Source: Galaxea fascicularis (taxonomy: Eukaryota; Cnidaria; Anthozoa; Scleractinia; Euphylliidae). Taken from it: a stretch of 64,000 nucleotides of DNA. Location: assembly GCA_948470475.1 (NCBI GenBank), contig OX419338.1:29257548-29321547 (forward strand), read 5' to 3'. The position numbers and the translations under genes were made by a program. This document shows, piece after piece, positions 1-12,100 of this stretch. The notes beneath the pieces were generated by a model. It did not search any database. It worked only from the letters and a program-made list of their open reading frames with translations, and was not told the origin of the DNA. The first letter of the stretch is position 1, and each line of letters begins with the position of its first letter.

Positions 1-2
1 CA

Positions 3-104
3 ACTATGATTCAAACAATGAACCAACCTACAATGGTTCAAACAAGGCCAGCAGGAATGGATGAAGATGATGACGAAGAATTTGACTGGGATTCCTTACT
101 CTGA
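3..104 (+). CDS. C-terminal end of an unidentified gene (partial)
   Basis: An open frame enters from the left edge and ends at TGA 102-104, giving 33 residues. The tail is Gln/Met/Thr-rich, then strongly acidic, and ends EEFDWDSLL. An acidic stretch with Trp and Leu like this is common in activation domains and in clathrin-adaptor-binding tails, but I cannot name the family. The following sequence is AT-rich, with an AATAAA at 393-398, consistent with a 3' UTR. The upstream exons lie outside the window. Confidence 0.5.
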   Translation, partial: TMIQTMNQPTMVQTRPAGMDEDDDEEFDWDSLL

Positions 105-3100
105 ACAAGGGTCGCATGATAGCAACTATCTGGTTATGTGACGCGGGGATGGGAAGTTCAGGATGTAGACGAGCTTGGGACTCCAAGACATTTTTATTGG
201 CTTGACATAATTTTACATGTATATATCATGTAATGTGAAGTTAATGTATTTAAATGCTAATGGTTAGAAATCTCTGGTAGAAGGTGAAACCATAGTCTCT
301 AAGCCCCAAAGGTGACATTCAATAATTGAATTGTTTCAGACCTACCATTACATAATTTCCAGTAAGGTAAAAGATATGCCTTGGGTAACCAAAATAAAAA
401 AGTCCATGATTTTTTATGCAGCATTTCTCAAGTTGTAACAACAGAACACAGAGAGAACCAGGGTTCAAAATAGCAGCCGACACTTTGGTCGCACTTGCTG
501 GCGATTTTTCACGGAAGCAACAGAAAATTACATCTATTTGGCAAAAAAATCAGCCTTGGGAAAAAAGCCTATAAATTCAGGCTTAAAGCTGTGATTTTAT
601 TTTGAACCCTGAGAACAGTGATCAGAATTGTATTTTGATACTGGGGCTTAAAGGCTTAACTACCAATCTGTTGCTTAGAAACAAAGTGGAAGGTCATTGT
701 CCCTAGAATCAGTAGAAAGGGGGAATGACTTGTTACAAGTCGCATGCTTGGCATCAGCAAAGTGGTGAAGAGCCAGTTTTTTTTGCCAGCAGAACTTGTG
801 TTTTCTTTTACACAATCATTCACACATGCTCTTTATTCACATTTCACCCTGTTTCTCAGTGTTTCAGAGCAAATCCTATGCTTTCCTTGTCCTGTTCTAG
901 TTGCTCCTCCAGCTATCAAACATGTTTGTTAGAAATGTGTGGTTCTAGAATTTATCCATACCCCCTCTCCCCACATAAGGTTTCTTTGTTTGCACTTGCA
1001 CCTCTACCACCCCCCACCCCTGGAATTTCTATTGACCCTCTGTGGGGGTGGAGGGCATGGATATTTTTTTGAACTGTACAATGCCAAATGCCAACAAAAA
1101 AGTCAGTTTGGCACATATTTTGAAAGAAAACCTACCTGGAGGTTAACTATGAATAGAATGTTCTGAATTCTACTTTCAATTATTGTTTAAAGAAAATCCT
1201 AGCAACAGCATTGTAGTTAAAGTGCTTTCTCCTACCATTAGCTCTAACATGCATCCCAATATAAAGATTTAAATCCTTGCATTTTCACTGGACGAGCAAC
1301 AGATTCTGTAGCTAATCTTATTTTTATCTTGCAGGTTCTTACATGTACATATATTTTTATTCGGAAGGTGGGAGAGATCTGTAACAATAATGTTTTACAT
1401 GGAATATCAGCTTGTAAATGAATGTTCTGTCTCAGTAATACAAAAGTTGCTTTCAGAAACAGAACACAAGATGCCCAACAGTCAGAGACTTATTGGTACA
1501 GGTCAAAGATTCAAACAAACAAAGAACAACACTTTTGTTTTAGATGAAAAAATTGTTCACTGATGTTTTTTAAGGATGCAAAGACATAATGATTGTTGTT
1601 AAAGCACTGGAAAATATTCATATAGTTAAAATTATAAAGACTAGGTATTTTTTGGAAAAGTTTGAATCTTTCCCTTGTAGTCTTTGTAAGACAGTGTAGT
1701 TAGTTATTGATGTGTATCTTCAGTAACTGAGATCACCTAAAGAATCAAGGAATTTAGACTGTACTCATGCAGAAATACAGAACTTCACAAGAAGGTACAT
1801 ATTTACCACGTTCTAGTTAACCCTTTAACTCCCAAGGGGTTCTCCCTTGACGAGTAAAATCGTCTGGCATTAGACAGAGTAAAATCTATAAGTGCCATTT
1901 GGCACTATCAGGAGCTAAAGGGTTAATAGTGGTCCTTAAGAATATGATTGCATCCGGGTATTCATAATTATGCAAACCACTTTGCACATTATACTAAATG
2001 GCATCATGGGGAAAGCAATGGTGGGGAGCTTTCATTTTAATTACCATGTTTATTCTGTAATCATCCACTTCAAACTCTGCACTAACATGATAAGCCTTTT
2101 GCTCAGAAAAAGTCTTTTTCAGTTTTGGCTTGGAAAGAGTGAAGGGTTCGATAAAGTGTTGCGGAAACTGAAAGTGAAATAAGCAGCAACAAAAGATTCA
2201 CACAATAGGAAGAAAAGCACTTGGACATCAGCATGAATATTTTTGTTCCAAAATAGTGTTTGTCATTTTTTCTATGTAGTGCATGTGACCATTTCTAGTG
2301 GGACCATCAGAGAGGCAACTGCACTGTAAACTAACTAAGTATTAAATAAGTATTTCACGTCTTCTGAGGCATTCCAAGGGAACAAAGAATTTTATGGTAA
2401 TTATTACAGTAATATATTGGAGTTTGTGTGGTAGTGAGAACCTGGAATCAGCACTTTTTATTCTGCCTTTTGAGGCAGAAAAAATTTGGCTGATCCCTGG
2501 TTAGGTACCAGTTGCTAGTCAGTATCCAGGTAGTGGTTTGTTTCGTGAATAGTGATTTAATGTTTGGCTCCAGCTGTTAGCCAACTGGTCATCCAGTTGG
2601 ACAAGATTCTGGATGGTCTGTCTGGCAGTTATCACAAACGGTCATTTAGAAATATCCCAAGCTAAGTAAATAAATAGTGTGTTTTGCTTTCTGCAGTTAA
2701 TTTACCTTTGTTTTCAAAATTTTCTTTACATTTAAGAATTCGCTTTTCACCGATGAATACTAGAGAAATCGGCTGGTTCCTGTTTAGATTGTTGAACCCA
2801 AAGACCCTGGTATAAGATTGACCCTCAAAACGATTTGATGCCATAACCACTCCCAACCAGAGCTGTGAAGAATCTGCGTCTTTCTGCCTTTCAGAACGCG
2901 TGTGATTCCATATTTTGCTCAATCTAATATCCTACCAATCTCAATGCTCTACTTCAAACTTTCTTCAACCTTAATGCTTGATATAACCACTAACTCTGCA
3001 CCTCAAAATATCTGCAATCTTTTTACTTCTACACAAGACACATCAGTATAATACCTGCACAGCATCTTCTGGTAACTACTATATTGTATGTTCAAGTTCA

Positions 3101-3122
3101 CACTGCAACCAGGTGGACAATC
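105..3122. other. 3' UTR of the partial gene, then intergenic repeats
   Basis: No supportable coding exon. The first few hundred bases are probably 3' UTR of the partial gene (AATAAA at 393-398). A short element at about 1818-1925 starts with AACCCTTTAACTCC and ends with the near reverse complement; it belongs to the TTAACCC family seen repeatedly in this window. The remaining short ORFs have no recognisable similarity and biased composition. Confidence 0.5.
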
Positions 3123-3188
3123 AGACATGGTTTGATGCTACTCTGGTTTAAAAATTGATGAATGTAATTTTAAAAGTTACAATTCACG

Positions 3189-3231
3189 ACCCAACGTTTC
3201 GACACTCCTGTCTAGTGTCTTCATCAGGGGT
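3189..3231 (-). ncRNA. Hammerhead ribozyme motif, Penelope-type
   Basis: Read on the minus strand: ACCC, core CTGATGA (3227-3221), one A, stem II GACAC/GTGTC (5 bp, 9-nt loop), GAAA (3200-3197), then CGTT and GGGT. The inner stem I is ACCC/GGGT (4 bp), with predicted cleavage after GUU. Stem III is only the self-complementary ACGT next to GAAA, which suits cleavage as a dimer, as described for Penelope-like and retrozyme hammerheads. The outer part of stem I is not convincing here. Orientation is opposite to the endonuclease frame, matching an inverted pseudo-LTR. Confidence 0.72.
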
Positions 3232-3349
3232 GATCTAGTGTCGAAAAAAGGACCCTTTTATACGCTTACTAATTAACGACCTTTTGTTTTGATGAGGTGT
3301 AAATAGGTGTCAGGTAAAAGGCCGCCATAATCACGGTTTAAAAGAGACG

Positions 3350-3676
3350 TTGAGTCATATTTTTGCGAAACCTAAGGATCCTGTGTTGAAAGAACAACGA
3401 ACTGACGCTGTCTATTCTATTCCATGCAATGACTGTGATCATGAGTACATCGGACAGACCAAGCGTCAGCTTGGTACACGTTTAAAAGAGCATCAAAAAG
3501 CAGTTTTTCTTTGCAAAAATGAAAACTCCGCTCTGTCGGAGCATGCTTGCCAAACCAACCATACAATAGCGTGGGATAATTCCAAAATTATCACCACTAA
3601 CCGGCGGTACCATCAACGGCTTTGTTTGGAACCTTGGCACATCAACTCCGCCCACGCTCACGCCCACGAATTGTAA
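3350..3676 (+). pseudogene. Penelope-like GIY-YIG endonuclease domain, 5'-truncated
   Basis: A frame of about 108 residues starts at a non-ATG codon, so the true N-terminus is missing. It reads KPKDPVLKEQRTDAVYSIPC, then C-x2-C, EYIGQTKRQLGTRLKEH, and an H-containing segment (SEHACQTNH). This is the expected order for a Penelope-type endonuclease: a Cys/His knuckle around the GIY-YIG core, with conserved Tyr, Arg and His. In an intact element this domain nicks target DNA to prime reverse transcription and is fused C-terminal to the reverse transcriptase, which is lacking here. After EPWHINSAHAHAHEL the frame stops as the right inverted arm begins. Confidence 0.8.
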
Positions 3677-3724
3677 CTTTTTAAGTTACTTTCATCAATT
3701 TTCAAACCAGAGTAGCATCAAACC

Positions 3725-3949
3725 ATGTCTAACTACTATATTATTAATCATTCTAGGTTCAATCATCATAAAAACTCTTTTTCCATCGTTGGGGCTAAAA
3801 TCTGGATCAGCATTCCCGAAAGCTATCGAAGACTACCGAAGCACATATTTAAAAAGAAAATTCAAGCATTACTATTTGTAACTTTAGAAACTCTGGACAG
3901 TTATGCTGACACTAGCACTTTTATTTCTGAAATAAAAAATACATCGTAA
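3725..3949 (+). pseudogene. C-terminal tail of a LINE reverse transcriptase (relic)
   Basis: The reading frame contains a variant of the common LINE ending: SRFNHHKNSFSIVGAKIW, then IPESYRRLPKHIFKKKIQALL. Many animal L2/CR1/jockey-like reverse transcriptases end with an R-x-x-x-x-x-x-G-A-x-x-W-N-x-(I/L)-P block followed by F-K-x-x-(L/I). Only this tail is present and it abuts the Penelope-like copy; the rest was lost or lies elsewhere. It is a fossil, not a gene. Confidence 0.55.
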
Positions 3950-4579
3950 TTATAATTCAATCATAACTTCTAATATTTTTCTCCACTTTTTATCACTTTT
4001 TTCCTCTCTTGACAAATAATGTATTGTGTCTCCTAGCTCTAATCTAATCGCCATCAAAATTTTGTTTTGACCAAGGTGAAACTATTTGGCTTATTTACCA
4101 ATTGACAAAACAGTGAATGATGATATCTAACTCTTAGAAAATTGATGACTAAGGATCTTGTTTCTTGGAAGGGCTGAAAATATGTCAAAGTACCCAGTAT
4201 GTCCCTGATCTCCATAGCAGCATTGTGCCTTCCCCTGGCTCATTTTACATATGTACAATTTTTTTTATAAAAGGCAAACTATCAAATAGTGTCAAATGGG
4301 TCAGTAAATGTTTTTAGAAGAATCCCTTTAATAAGGTCTTAAAAGACCTATGCTAGAAAAATAATCCCATTATGGCATTTGAGTCTCACTCCTACTACAT
4401 CCATTAATGTTACTTAGCAATTAAGCATACAATTATGCAAATTATGCTCAATTGCAGGTCTAATATATTCACTCGTGGTCAAGTTAAATAGTGTGGACAG
4501 CTTGATTTCAGCAATATGTCTGGGAGGGAGGAGGACCTGGATAGAGGCTGCAATCTTGTTAACCTTTGAACCCTTAGAT

Positions 4580-5018
4580 GAGGGGCCGTAAGGGGGTTTC
4601 TCGTGAAATGGGATCGCATGTTTTTATTTTCCGTGATCCGTTATCATAAAATAATATTATCCGTGAACTGTGAATGATATGCTTGTCGTGACACGTGAAA
4701 GCAAAAGGTTATTTTTCGTAAATCGTGAAACTTGACCAGAAATCTGCACTTTTTTCTGTGAAAATGGACCTGCCATACAAAAGAGTCTGCAAAAAAGATT
4801 TTTTTGGGATGTTCTCAAATTGCGTGAGTTAAATACGTGACGGACTTGACAACCGATAATAAAGATAATAAAACAAATACAACAAGCAGTCACTTTGAGG
4901 ACCTTTGATGATGTTATTTTCCGTGAACTGCGAAACTCGAAAAGTAATTATCATGATTCGTGATTTGCCATCTTTAATAGCCGTGAACTGTGCGCAGGAC
5001 CCCCCCTTACGGCCCCTC
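4580..5018. mobile_element. MITE with 17-bp TIR GAGGGGCCGTAAGGGGG
   Basis: A perfect 17-bp inverted repeat (4580-4596 and 5002-5018) bounds about 440 bp with no coding capacity. Inside are several copies of CCGTGAACTG and related CGTGAA words. Flanks TTAGAT and TTGGAT differ at one base and could be a decayed target duplication. The transposase superfamily cannot be assigned from these ends. Confidence 0.7.
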
Positions 5019-5956
5019 TTGGATCAAATTAATTTTGCGTCTACACATTTCTCATAGTAGTAAGGAGAAATTAAATTATCAAGCAAATAATTCATCTTCT
5101 GTAATCCTTTCCATAGTTATTGTGATGACTGTTTTATAGTCTTTATAAAGCATTGATGTTACAAGGAGAAATTGAATGCTGATCACTCTTTGGGTTTTAC
5201 AGGTCAAGGTACTAATAATGGAGGAAATCAAACCTAATTAATTAATCTTAAATTCTATCTTTTTAAATTATTTGGAGTTATTTTGGGCTCTCTGATAAGA
5301 ACTGGCTTGAACAATAAATTCGTAACTTAACAACTGAGTGGAAATTAGCTTCAAACACAGACACTACAAATGAATAATCTGCCAATAGGAATGAAAGACA
5401 TTCTTGGTACTTCTTTTGGGTAAAAAAAAAAAAACATTCGACCCACCCCACGGTTCACAAGATTAATAGTTTTTAACAATAAAGCTCATTAAAGAAGGAA
5501 AGTTATTGGGGGTATCATCTTTTCACACTTCGTTGACTACAGAAAAGGTAATGCTATGAAGAAGAGTGTTGTACAGTTGCTGTGAGTGCCCAAGCAATCC
5601 TACATCTGGCCTGAACAAGGCTTGATGGGTGGTGCAATAAGGACAAACTGGTGAAGCCTAGTTTCTAAAGGTAGCAGTTAAGGGTTTTGTGATGAACTGT
5701 ATATTGTTGTTTGCGCCTTGTGTTGAAATCTAGCAAGTTGTAAAATGCTCTAAACCCCACTACCTGAAATGGGCGGAGCCATAAAAGAGCAGTTTGGCAC
5801 ACAGTTTGGTCTTCTGTCTTGTTACACATAGTGTTGCTCAAACAGTGTTTGTAAGAGTTGTCACCACCATCCCCTCCCCCCCCCCCCACCCTTCCCCTTC
5901 CCAAATAATGAGAAGTCACATAAACACAGCAGGCAAAGACAATATCTTAGTTTAGT
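5019..5956. other. Intergenic, repeat-like
   Basis: No gene seen. About 5065-5200 resembles a copy of the TTAACCC-family element (TTTATAAAGCATTGATGTTACAAGGAGAAATT-like text, in part). A C-homopolymer lies at about 5875-5887. The DDOST polyadenylation signal lies at the right border on the minus strand. Confidence 0.4.
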
Positions 5957-5962
5957 TTTATT
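5957..5962 (-). terminator. DDOST polyadenylation signal
   Basis: AATAAA on the minus strand, 66 bases past the DDOST stop codon, in an AT-rich 3' UTR. It is the first canonical hexamer downstream of the stop. Confidence 0.75.
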
Positions 5963-6027
5963 CATAAAAAAAAGCAATTCTACAAACAGAGCTAAATTAA
6001 GGCATATTCCAGCCTGCTAGAGCAGGG

Positions 6028-9000
6028 TTATTCTGCCTTGCTTTTTCCTTCATCTCTGTGATGCAGGAACACCAAGCTGAAGACAAACAACCCTAACATC
6101 ATGGAAAATGCGCTAGCATAGTAGGGATAGGCAGATGGGATGAACCGCTCATACTGAGTATGCTCTCTGGGACGCACAGACACCTGAAATCAGAATGATG
6201 GGAAAGCAAACCTTGTCAGTACTGGCATACAATTCTGTGGCATATGCATACAGTGCAGTTACAGTAGGGTGTGGATCCCAACAATGGTCAGAGGTCTGAC
6301 CTCACCAATGCAACCAAAAGGAACTCCTATGAGATACTGAAGGATGTAAATGGACACAAAACAGCTGGGATAACAGAGTGTTGCCATAAAAAGATTCAAA
6401 GAATATTGCGGACCAACCATTGCTTATTTCTTTTTGTTGTGGCATTTTAATCAAACCATGACTGACAAGATCCAGGTAAAAAAATAATGCCAAGTGATTG
6501 GCTTTGGCTGTTTGAAAGGATAGACATTAGTGTATGTTTTGGCGTGAGGTCACATTTATTGTAAATGAACCGTGACAGGTCATGTTCCAAAACTATATGA
6601 AAATTGCAAAATAATAATAATTATTGCTCTCTTAGGGGCTCTGGTCTTAATCAATGCCCAGAGAACAGAGCAGGCAGCTGGGCATAGAGCAACAATGATG
6701 GACATCCTCAAGGGGATCTGTATGACTGACCAAAGTTAAAATTTAAGCAAAATGTTTTGCAAGCACCTGAGTTTTGCTGTGCAGATAGGTGTAACCCACA
6801 CGACTGTATTCCACCTTAAACTGGAACACACCATACACATCAGGGAGCTTGAACTTCGCAACGAAAAGACCATCTGCAAACAAAGTTAATTAAATATCAA
6901 TAATAATAATAACAATACATGTATAAACTATACTTCGTATACTCTTATCCTTTAGCAGAATTTATAGCTACCTTGAGCCTCACAGTAGTAGCAACACTAC
7001 AACTGTAAAATAGTTAACACAGCATCTATTTAAATGTTCTCAAATCACAGCCAAGAAAAGACTTAATAATGTTGACAGTTCTGATGCTTGTCAGCCATCT
7101 TTATCAAAACTTGAAAATCGTCAAAGGTGTCAGAAGCCTTAAATAGGCCCCTCCGCAAACCAGCGGGGAGAGGGATGGTGTCTGTAGACTGACTTTGCAT
7201 GTTTATTGCAATAATTAACAACTTCAGAAGCCTATTCAAGGCTTCTCACACCTTTGACAATTTTCAAGTTTTTGATAGAGATGGCTGACAGTCATTGAAA
7301 CTGTCAGCATCATTAAGACTATTCTTGGCTTTGTTTTGAGAACATTTAAATTACTGTTATTGTTACCTTTCAAAAAAGGTTTTCTGAAATCCTAAAATAA
7401 TTATTATTTTAGGATTTCGCCTCGAGGACTGAAGGTGAGAGGTGGCAACTTTCTTCTGTAGTCTGAAATCTTAGATCCTAAGTTACTTTAGGACGGTGCA
7501 GTCCTGAAGACGTTAACAATTAGACGAAACTCTACTGTATATTTAAACCAAAAACAACATGAAACAATTTCAAACCATTTGATTTGTTCAGGGTGATCCT
7601 GATGAATGGGTCGATCCTAAAGAACTCCAGCTGCACATCAGTCCCATCAAAGGCTTCCCAGTTTCCATTCACAAGCTCTTCAATCCTGATGCTGTACACC
7701 TGAGGAGATTAAAACATGACATAACAATTGGGCTGTTACCGTACTGTGGTAAGTAAGGAGGAAACAATCCATGTGCAGTACAACAGTTTGAAGCAAACAT
7801 ATTGATGAAAGGGGGCTAGGAGTACAGAATTAAATAAATAAATAACGGACAATAAATATATTATATTAGTGATTTGGGAGAGATTTCTGGATATTAATCA
7901 GTAATCAATCCAATTAACTCTTTAACCCCTAAGCTCAAACTTTGAATTCTCATTACCAGTAGTAGGGAAGTAATAACTGTATGACTTGTATGGTTCTGTC
8001 CAATCAAGATGAACACATCTCAGCTTAATGAAACAATCAGAATTCAGACAAGATTCATGCAACTGGCACAAAGTGTATGCACTTGCAAATGGGAACAATA
8101 GCAACCCAAATTCTTCAAACAAATCTCTGAAAGGCCAGTTACCTGTGACAATCGATGGAAAACCACTATAATAATACCTGTCATCATGACTTACCACATC
8201 CTCCTCCACAGTGTATGCTACTGGGGGCATTGCCTCTCCAGCACGGTGATGTTTAACCTCTCCAACACGCAGGACACCATTCTCCTTAAACACCCACTCA
8301 CTCAGGGCAATAGCCATCTCCTGGTTTCCAGATTTAGAGTACCTAAGCATAAGTGAAAGGTAGTAACACTCTTTCAGCCACCTTCTATTGTTAATTGACC
8401 TACTGAAGACCTTTTCAAAAGTGGCCATCTGGAGACTATGGTCCTCATACCACTTACAATGTCATTGCTTTAACCAACTGAGGGCATTTGATAACAAAAC
8501 AGAAAAGAAGCAGACAGAAATTGCCAAATGCAACGTCAATGACCACAGAAAAAATAAATGTAAAAAGCAGACTTTTCGGTGCCATCATGATACGCCATTA
8601 TCAAGACAAGTAACAAACTATGCAAGGTACATATATGTAAGTTTCAAGTCTCTAAATTTGCATGCTACAGGTGTATTAAGAGGTCTCATAAGTTTTCTTT
8701 AAACATTTTAGCACAGTTTGCACATTTAATTTGAAGCTTGTGAGGAGACAATCAAATCTGTTGCTGCATTTTGCAAGCATACAAAACTAATAATAATAAC
8801 AATAACAATCACCAATCACCATTACCATTATTATTGTCATGATTATTATGCATGCTGCAAGCTACCTCTGCACCTTTCCAATTTCTTGGGACACTACATT
8901 ATACTGACATTTGAAATACTTACTGCTTAGAACCAGCTTTTGCACTCTGTATTGGCCTGTTGAAGTATCTGCAGCAGAACAAAATTCTCTTATTTCAAGG

Positions 9001-9142
9001 CATCAGTGCACAGGAGGAATTCATTTCACTGCACATATTAGAGATGTTTAGATTTGAGTACAAGTACGACCGGATAAAGGGGGTAGTTTCTAAACAAACT
9101 GTGGTGCTGTGTAAGTGGGGGAGTTGTAAACAAGAATTTGGT

Positions 9143-9176
<34 letters not shown>

Positions 9177-12100
9177 TGTACAGGGATTCTTACTTTAAAA
9201 AGCTGATGTTTCGAGCATTAGCCCTTTCTCAGAGCAAATCAAGGAATTATGGGTTGTGTGTGAGACAAAGGAAAATTAAAATAAAACTGGTTTGAAAATT
9301 TTCAAACCAAGGAAAAATTTGAACCACAACATGCACATGTACATTATCACTAACTATTATGGTTCCAGCAAAATTCAAGATGGTTCACTGAGTTTGAAGA
9401 GGAGATCAAAAAGAAGGACAGTATGTTGAGGTATTGCTCAAGTAACTATGAATCAAGATGAAAAAACCAAGACCATCCGATACATACTCATCACTGAAGA
9501 AATCCAATGATCCTGAAAACACAACTCTGGCATTGTTCCTGGCTTGAAGTCCAGCAATCAATAAAGTGCTCTTGCCGACAGCATGGGGATACTGAGGAAA
9601 AGATAATGGCTAGCATCAGTTATGTGGTCAGGAGTTTTCTTTTTCATTGTTTTTGGTTCAAAATTTGTTGTAAAAAATTTCTTGTGGTTTTGAATATTGT
9701 GTATGTCCCAATCAGGAAAGAAGGGGTTTATGCACGCAATGCTGGCACCTGCCATTACAGAGGCCAAAGGATGTTCAATGAAATCTGCTTGTGACAGACT
9801 TCTTAACTAATGTCTGCACTGGGAAGAGTTTTTGAGATGATCACAATAAATATTTTGTTTGTTTGAGACTGGGCATTGCTAGATGAAATAGCAAATTCAA
9901 TTTGTCCATTTAAAGTGAATGCAAAAACAACCACAACAACTGTAACAATCAAAGCTCTTTCTTCTGAAAACCTGGGAGGCAACACTATTGATAAAAAGAT
10001 ATGGCATCTGCAAAAAGGAAGGAAGCATCCTCTTTAACCACAATCTTTCATTAAAAATTTAAGCCAGAACCTACCTCGGAGATTTTTACATCAGGGTAGT
10101 AAGAGTAAGCTGTAGATGAGGCTGTCAAAACCTCCAGTACCAGAGGATTATCAGGATCAGCAGTCATTCTACCAAAATGAAGCACCAGAACATGGCAAAG
10201 TTTTAACCCTTTAGCCCTGACAGTGACCAGAGTGTACTTTCCCCTTACATTATCACCAATTCAGCTAACACACAGGTTATGAGAATAAAGGAAATGATCA
10301 TTAAAATATGAAATGTCTTGACTATGCTAATTTACTTGATTATTTCTGTGGTTCATGATGACTTGACAAACAGCAATAGGAAATTACGATGAGAGGCAGA
10401 GAATTATGGCTATCAATGTTTGCCCTTTAATGTTTGACATACAAGAAAAAAATTAAAAAACTACTTCCAACCAAGCAAAATGAGCTACAGATGCTACCTG
10501 CTGGAACTGCAGTGATGCTCGACAGTTTACTGCCATAGATTATTAGAGGTAAATATCAAGACCGTTTGAAGTCGGAGCATACATTTCAACCTACCCAACT
10601 CCTTGGAACAGCAAAGGGCTTGTAACTCGGTGACCAGTAATGGTGTTGGCCTTGATCACATTCGAGGGCTCAGCAACTATCAGGGTATGCTACAGGGAAA
10701 AATGAAACCAAGTGTTTGAGCAGAAAAAATACACAACAATTTGAGGTTCAATGAAAAATCAAGTACCTTAGTTGCATAACAAATCAAAAATGTGACAAAA
10801 GAGAATGATTCCTTAAAGAAAATTATAAACCTGCCACAAAGATGTGATGTGCATGTAATGTGACAGTGCAAATCGATAATACTGTAGTAAAAGAAACACA
10901 CTACTCTAACCAGATACATTGTAAATATTGTTACTGCCAATAAACAGAGCCATCACTAATTTTTGAAGTCGATGGGGATATACGAAAAATAGCCAGGGAT
11001 TAAAGTTGCTGTAGTGGAGTCAGCATGCTGGTTTTATATCAAAGTAGCCAGAGATATACACTAAAAAAAAGGAAAATTCCTAGACCTTGGCCCATAATGA
11101 CAGCCCTGAAAAATGGGAAGGAATGACACTACCGGTATATGTAAATCTAACATTTAGAACTATTTGTTTGTGCCCAAATGCATCCTCCTTTCTTGCCAGT
11201 AGTTAAGAAGGAATACTGATTGTATTCAGTATACAATGTAGGTAGATACAAAACACCAACAAATTGAGTGTTTTATGTTTATGTTACAGGTTAAATTTGA
11301 TCTCAGGTCATTTTTGATTTAACCTAGGTCAAAATGAAATCCCTTTGTCTTCTCATGAATAATTAGGGTTAGGAGACAAAGGAATTTCATTTTGACCTAG
11401 GTTAAATCAAAAATGACCTGAGATCAAATTTAACCTGTAACATTTACATGAAATATGATCAACAGCACCCCTTAACCTCCCTCAATACAATGTTAACTAT
11501 CCAATTACATGTTGTGGTCACTGGATACTACAATAATACAGCTACACATTTGGATGCAAGAACTTCCATAATATAAAATTTGTAATACCAGATGTACAAT
11601 ACTGCTACTACTAGGAAACAACACTAAGCTAGGATATAACTGGCATCGTGGAAGCTACCAGCCACAGCTATAGATGAAAATGCTTGTTACCTGATCTAAG
11701 TCCGAGACATCATGGTTGATGTGATCTATAACAGAGGTCTTCTCCTCATCAAATTCCACCCCACATTCACTTCCTAGTTCACGGATAGGATCACCTGAAA
11801 AATCGGAGGTTTTGCTAATTGAAGAAAATTAAAAGGAGCGTATGTATTCTTAAGAGGCAGGTACCCCTATGATTTCTTTGCTTTGCCCTTTTCAATATCT
11901 TGGTGGCAAGATGGGCACTGTGTTCAGACCACACAGGTGTGGGTACCCAGGTCCTCGCCTCTAATAACAACCCTGGCAAAATACTTGTACAACCAAACTA
12001 AGACACCTTCAGCTGTTTAAAATCTGTCAATCAATTGAAGCGGAACTACTTAACAACTTTCTAATGAGTCCCTTTTGGAGGAGGACTCCTTTCATCCACA

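Larger units (their letters stand above)
3123..3730 (+). mobile_element. Truncated Penelope-like element between inverted arms
   Basis: Two 62-bp imperfect inverted arms (3123-3184 and 3669-3730, outer part AGACATGGTTTGATGCTACT and its complement) bound a fragment with a hammerhead-ribozyme core in the left arm and a GIY-YIG endonuclease reading frame in the middle. Penelope-like elements commonly carry pseudo-LTRs, often partly inverted, with hammerhead motifs; 5' truncation is usual. The reverse-transcriptase domain is absent, so this copy is non-autonomous. Sequence just right of the copy encodes a LINE-like reverse-transcriptase tail. Confidence 0.75.

Noticed and set aside
725..1166. Three overlapping plus-strand ORFs
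   Set aside because: There is no similarity, they overlap each other in different frames, and composition is typical of non-coding DNA.
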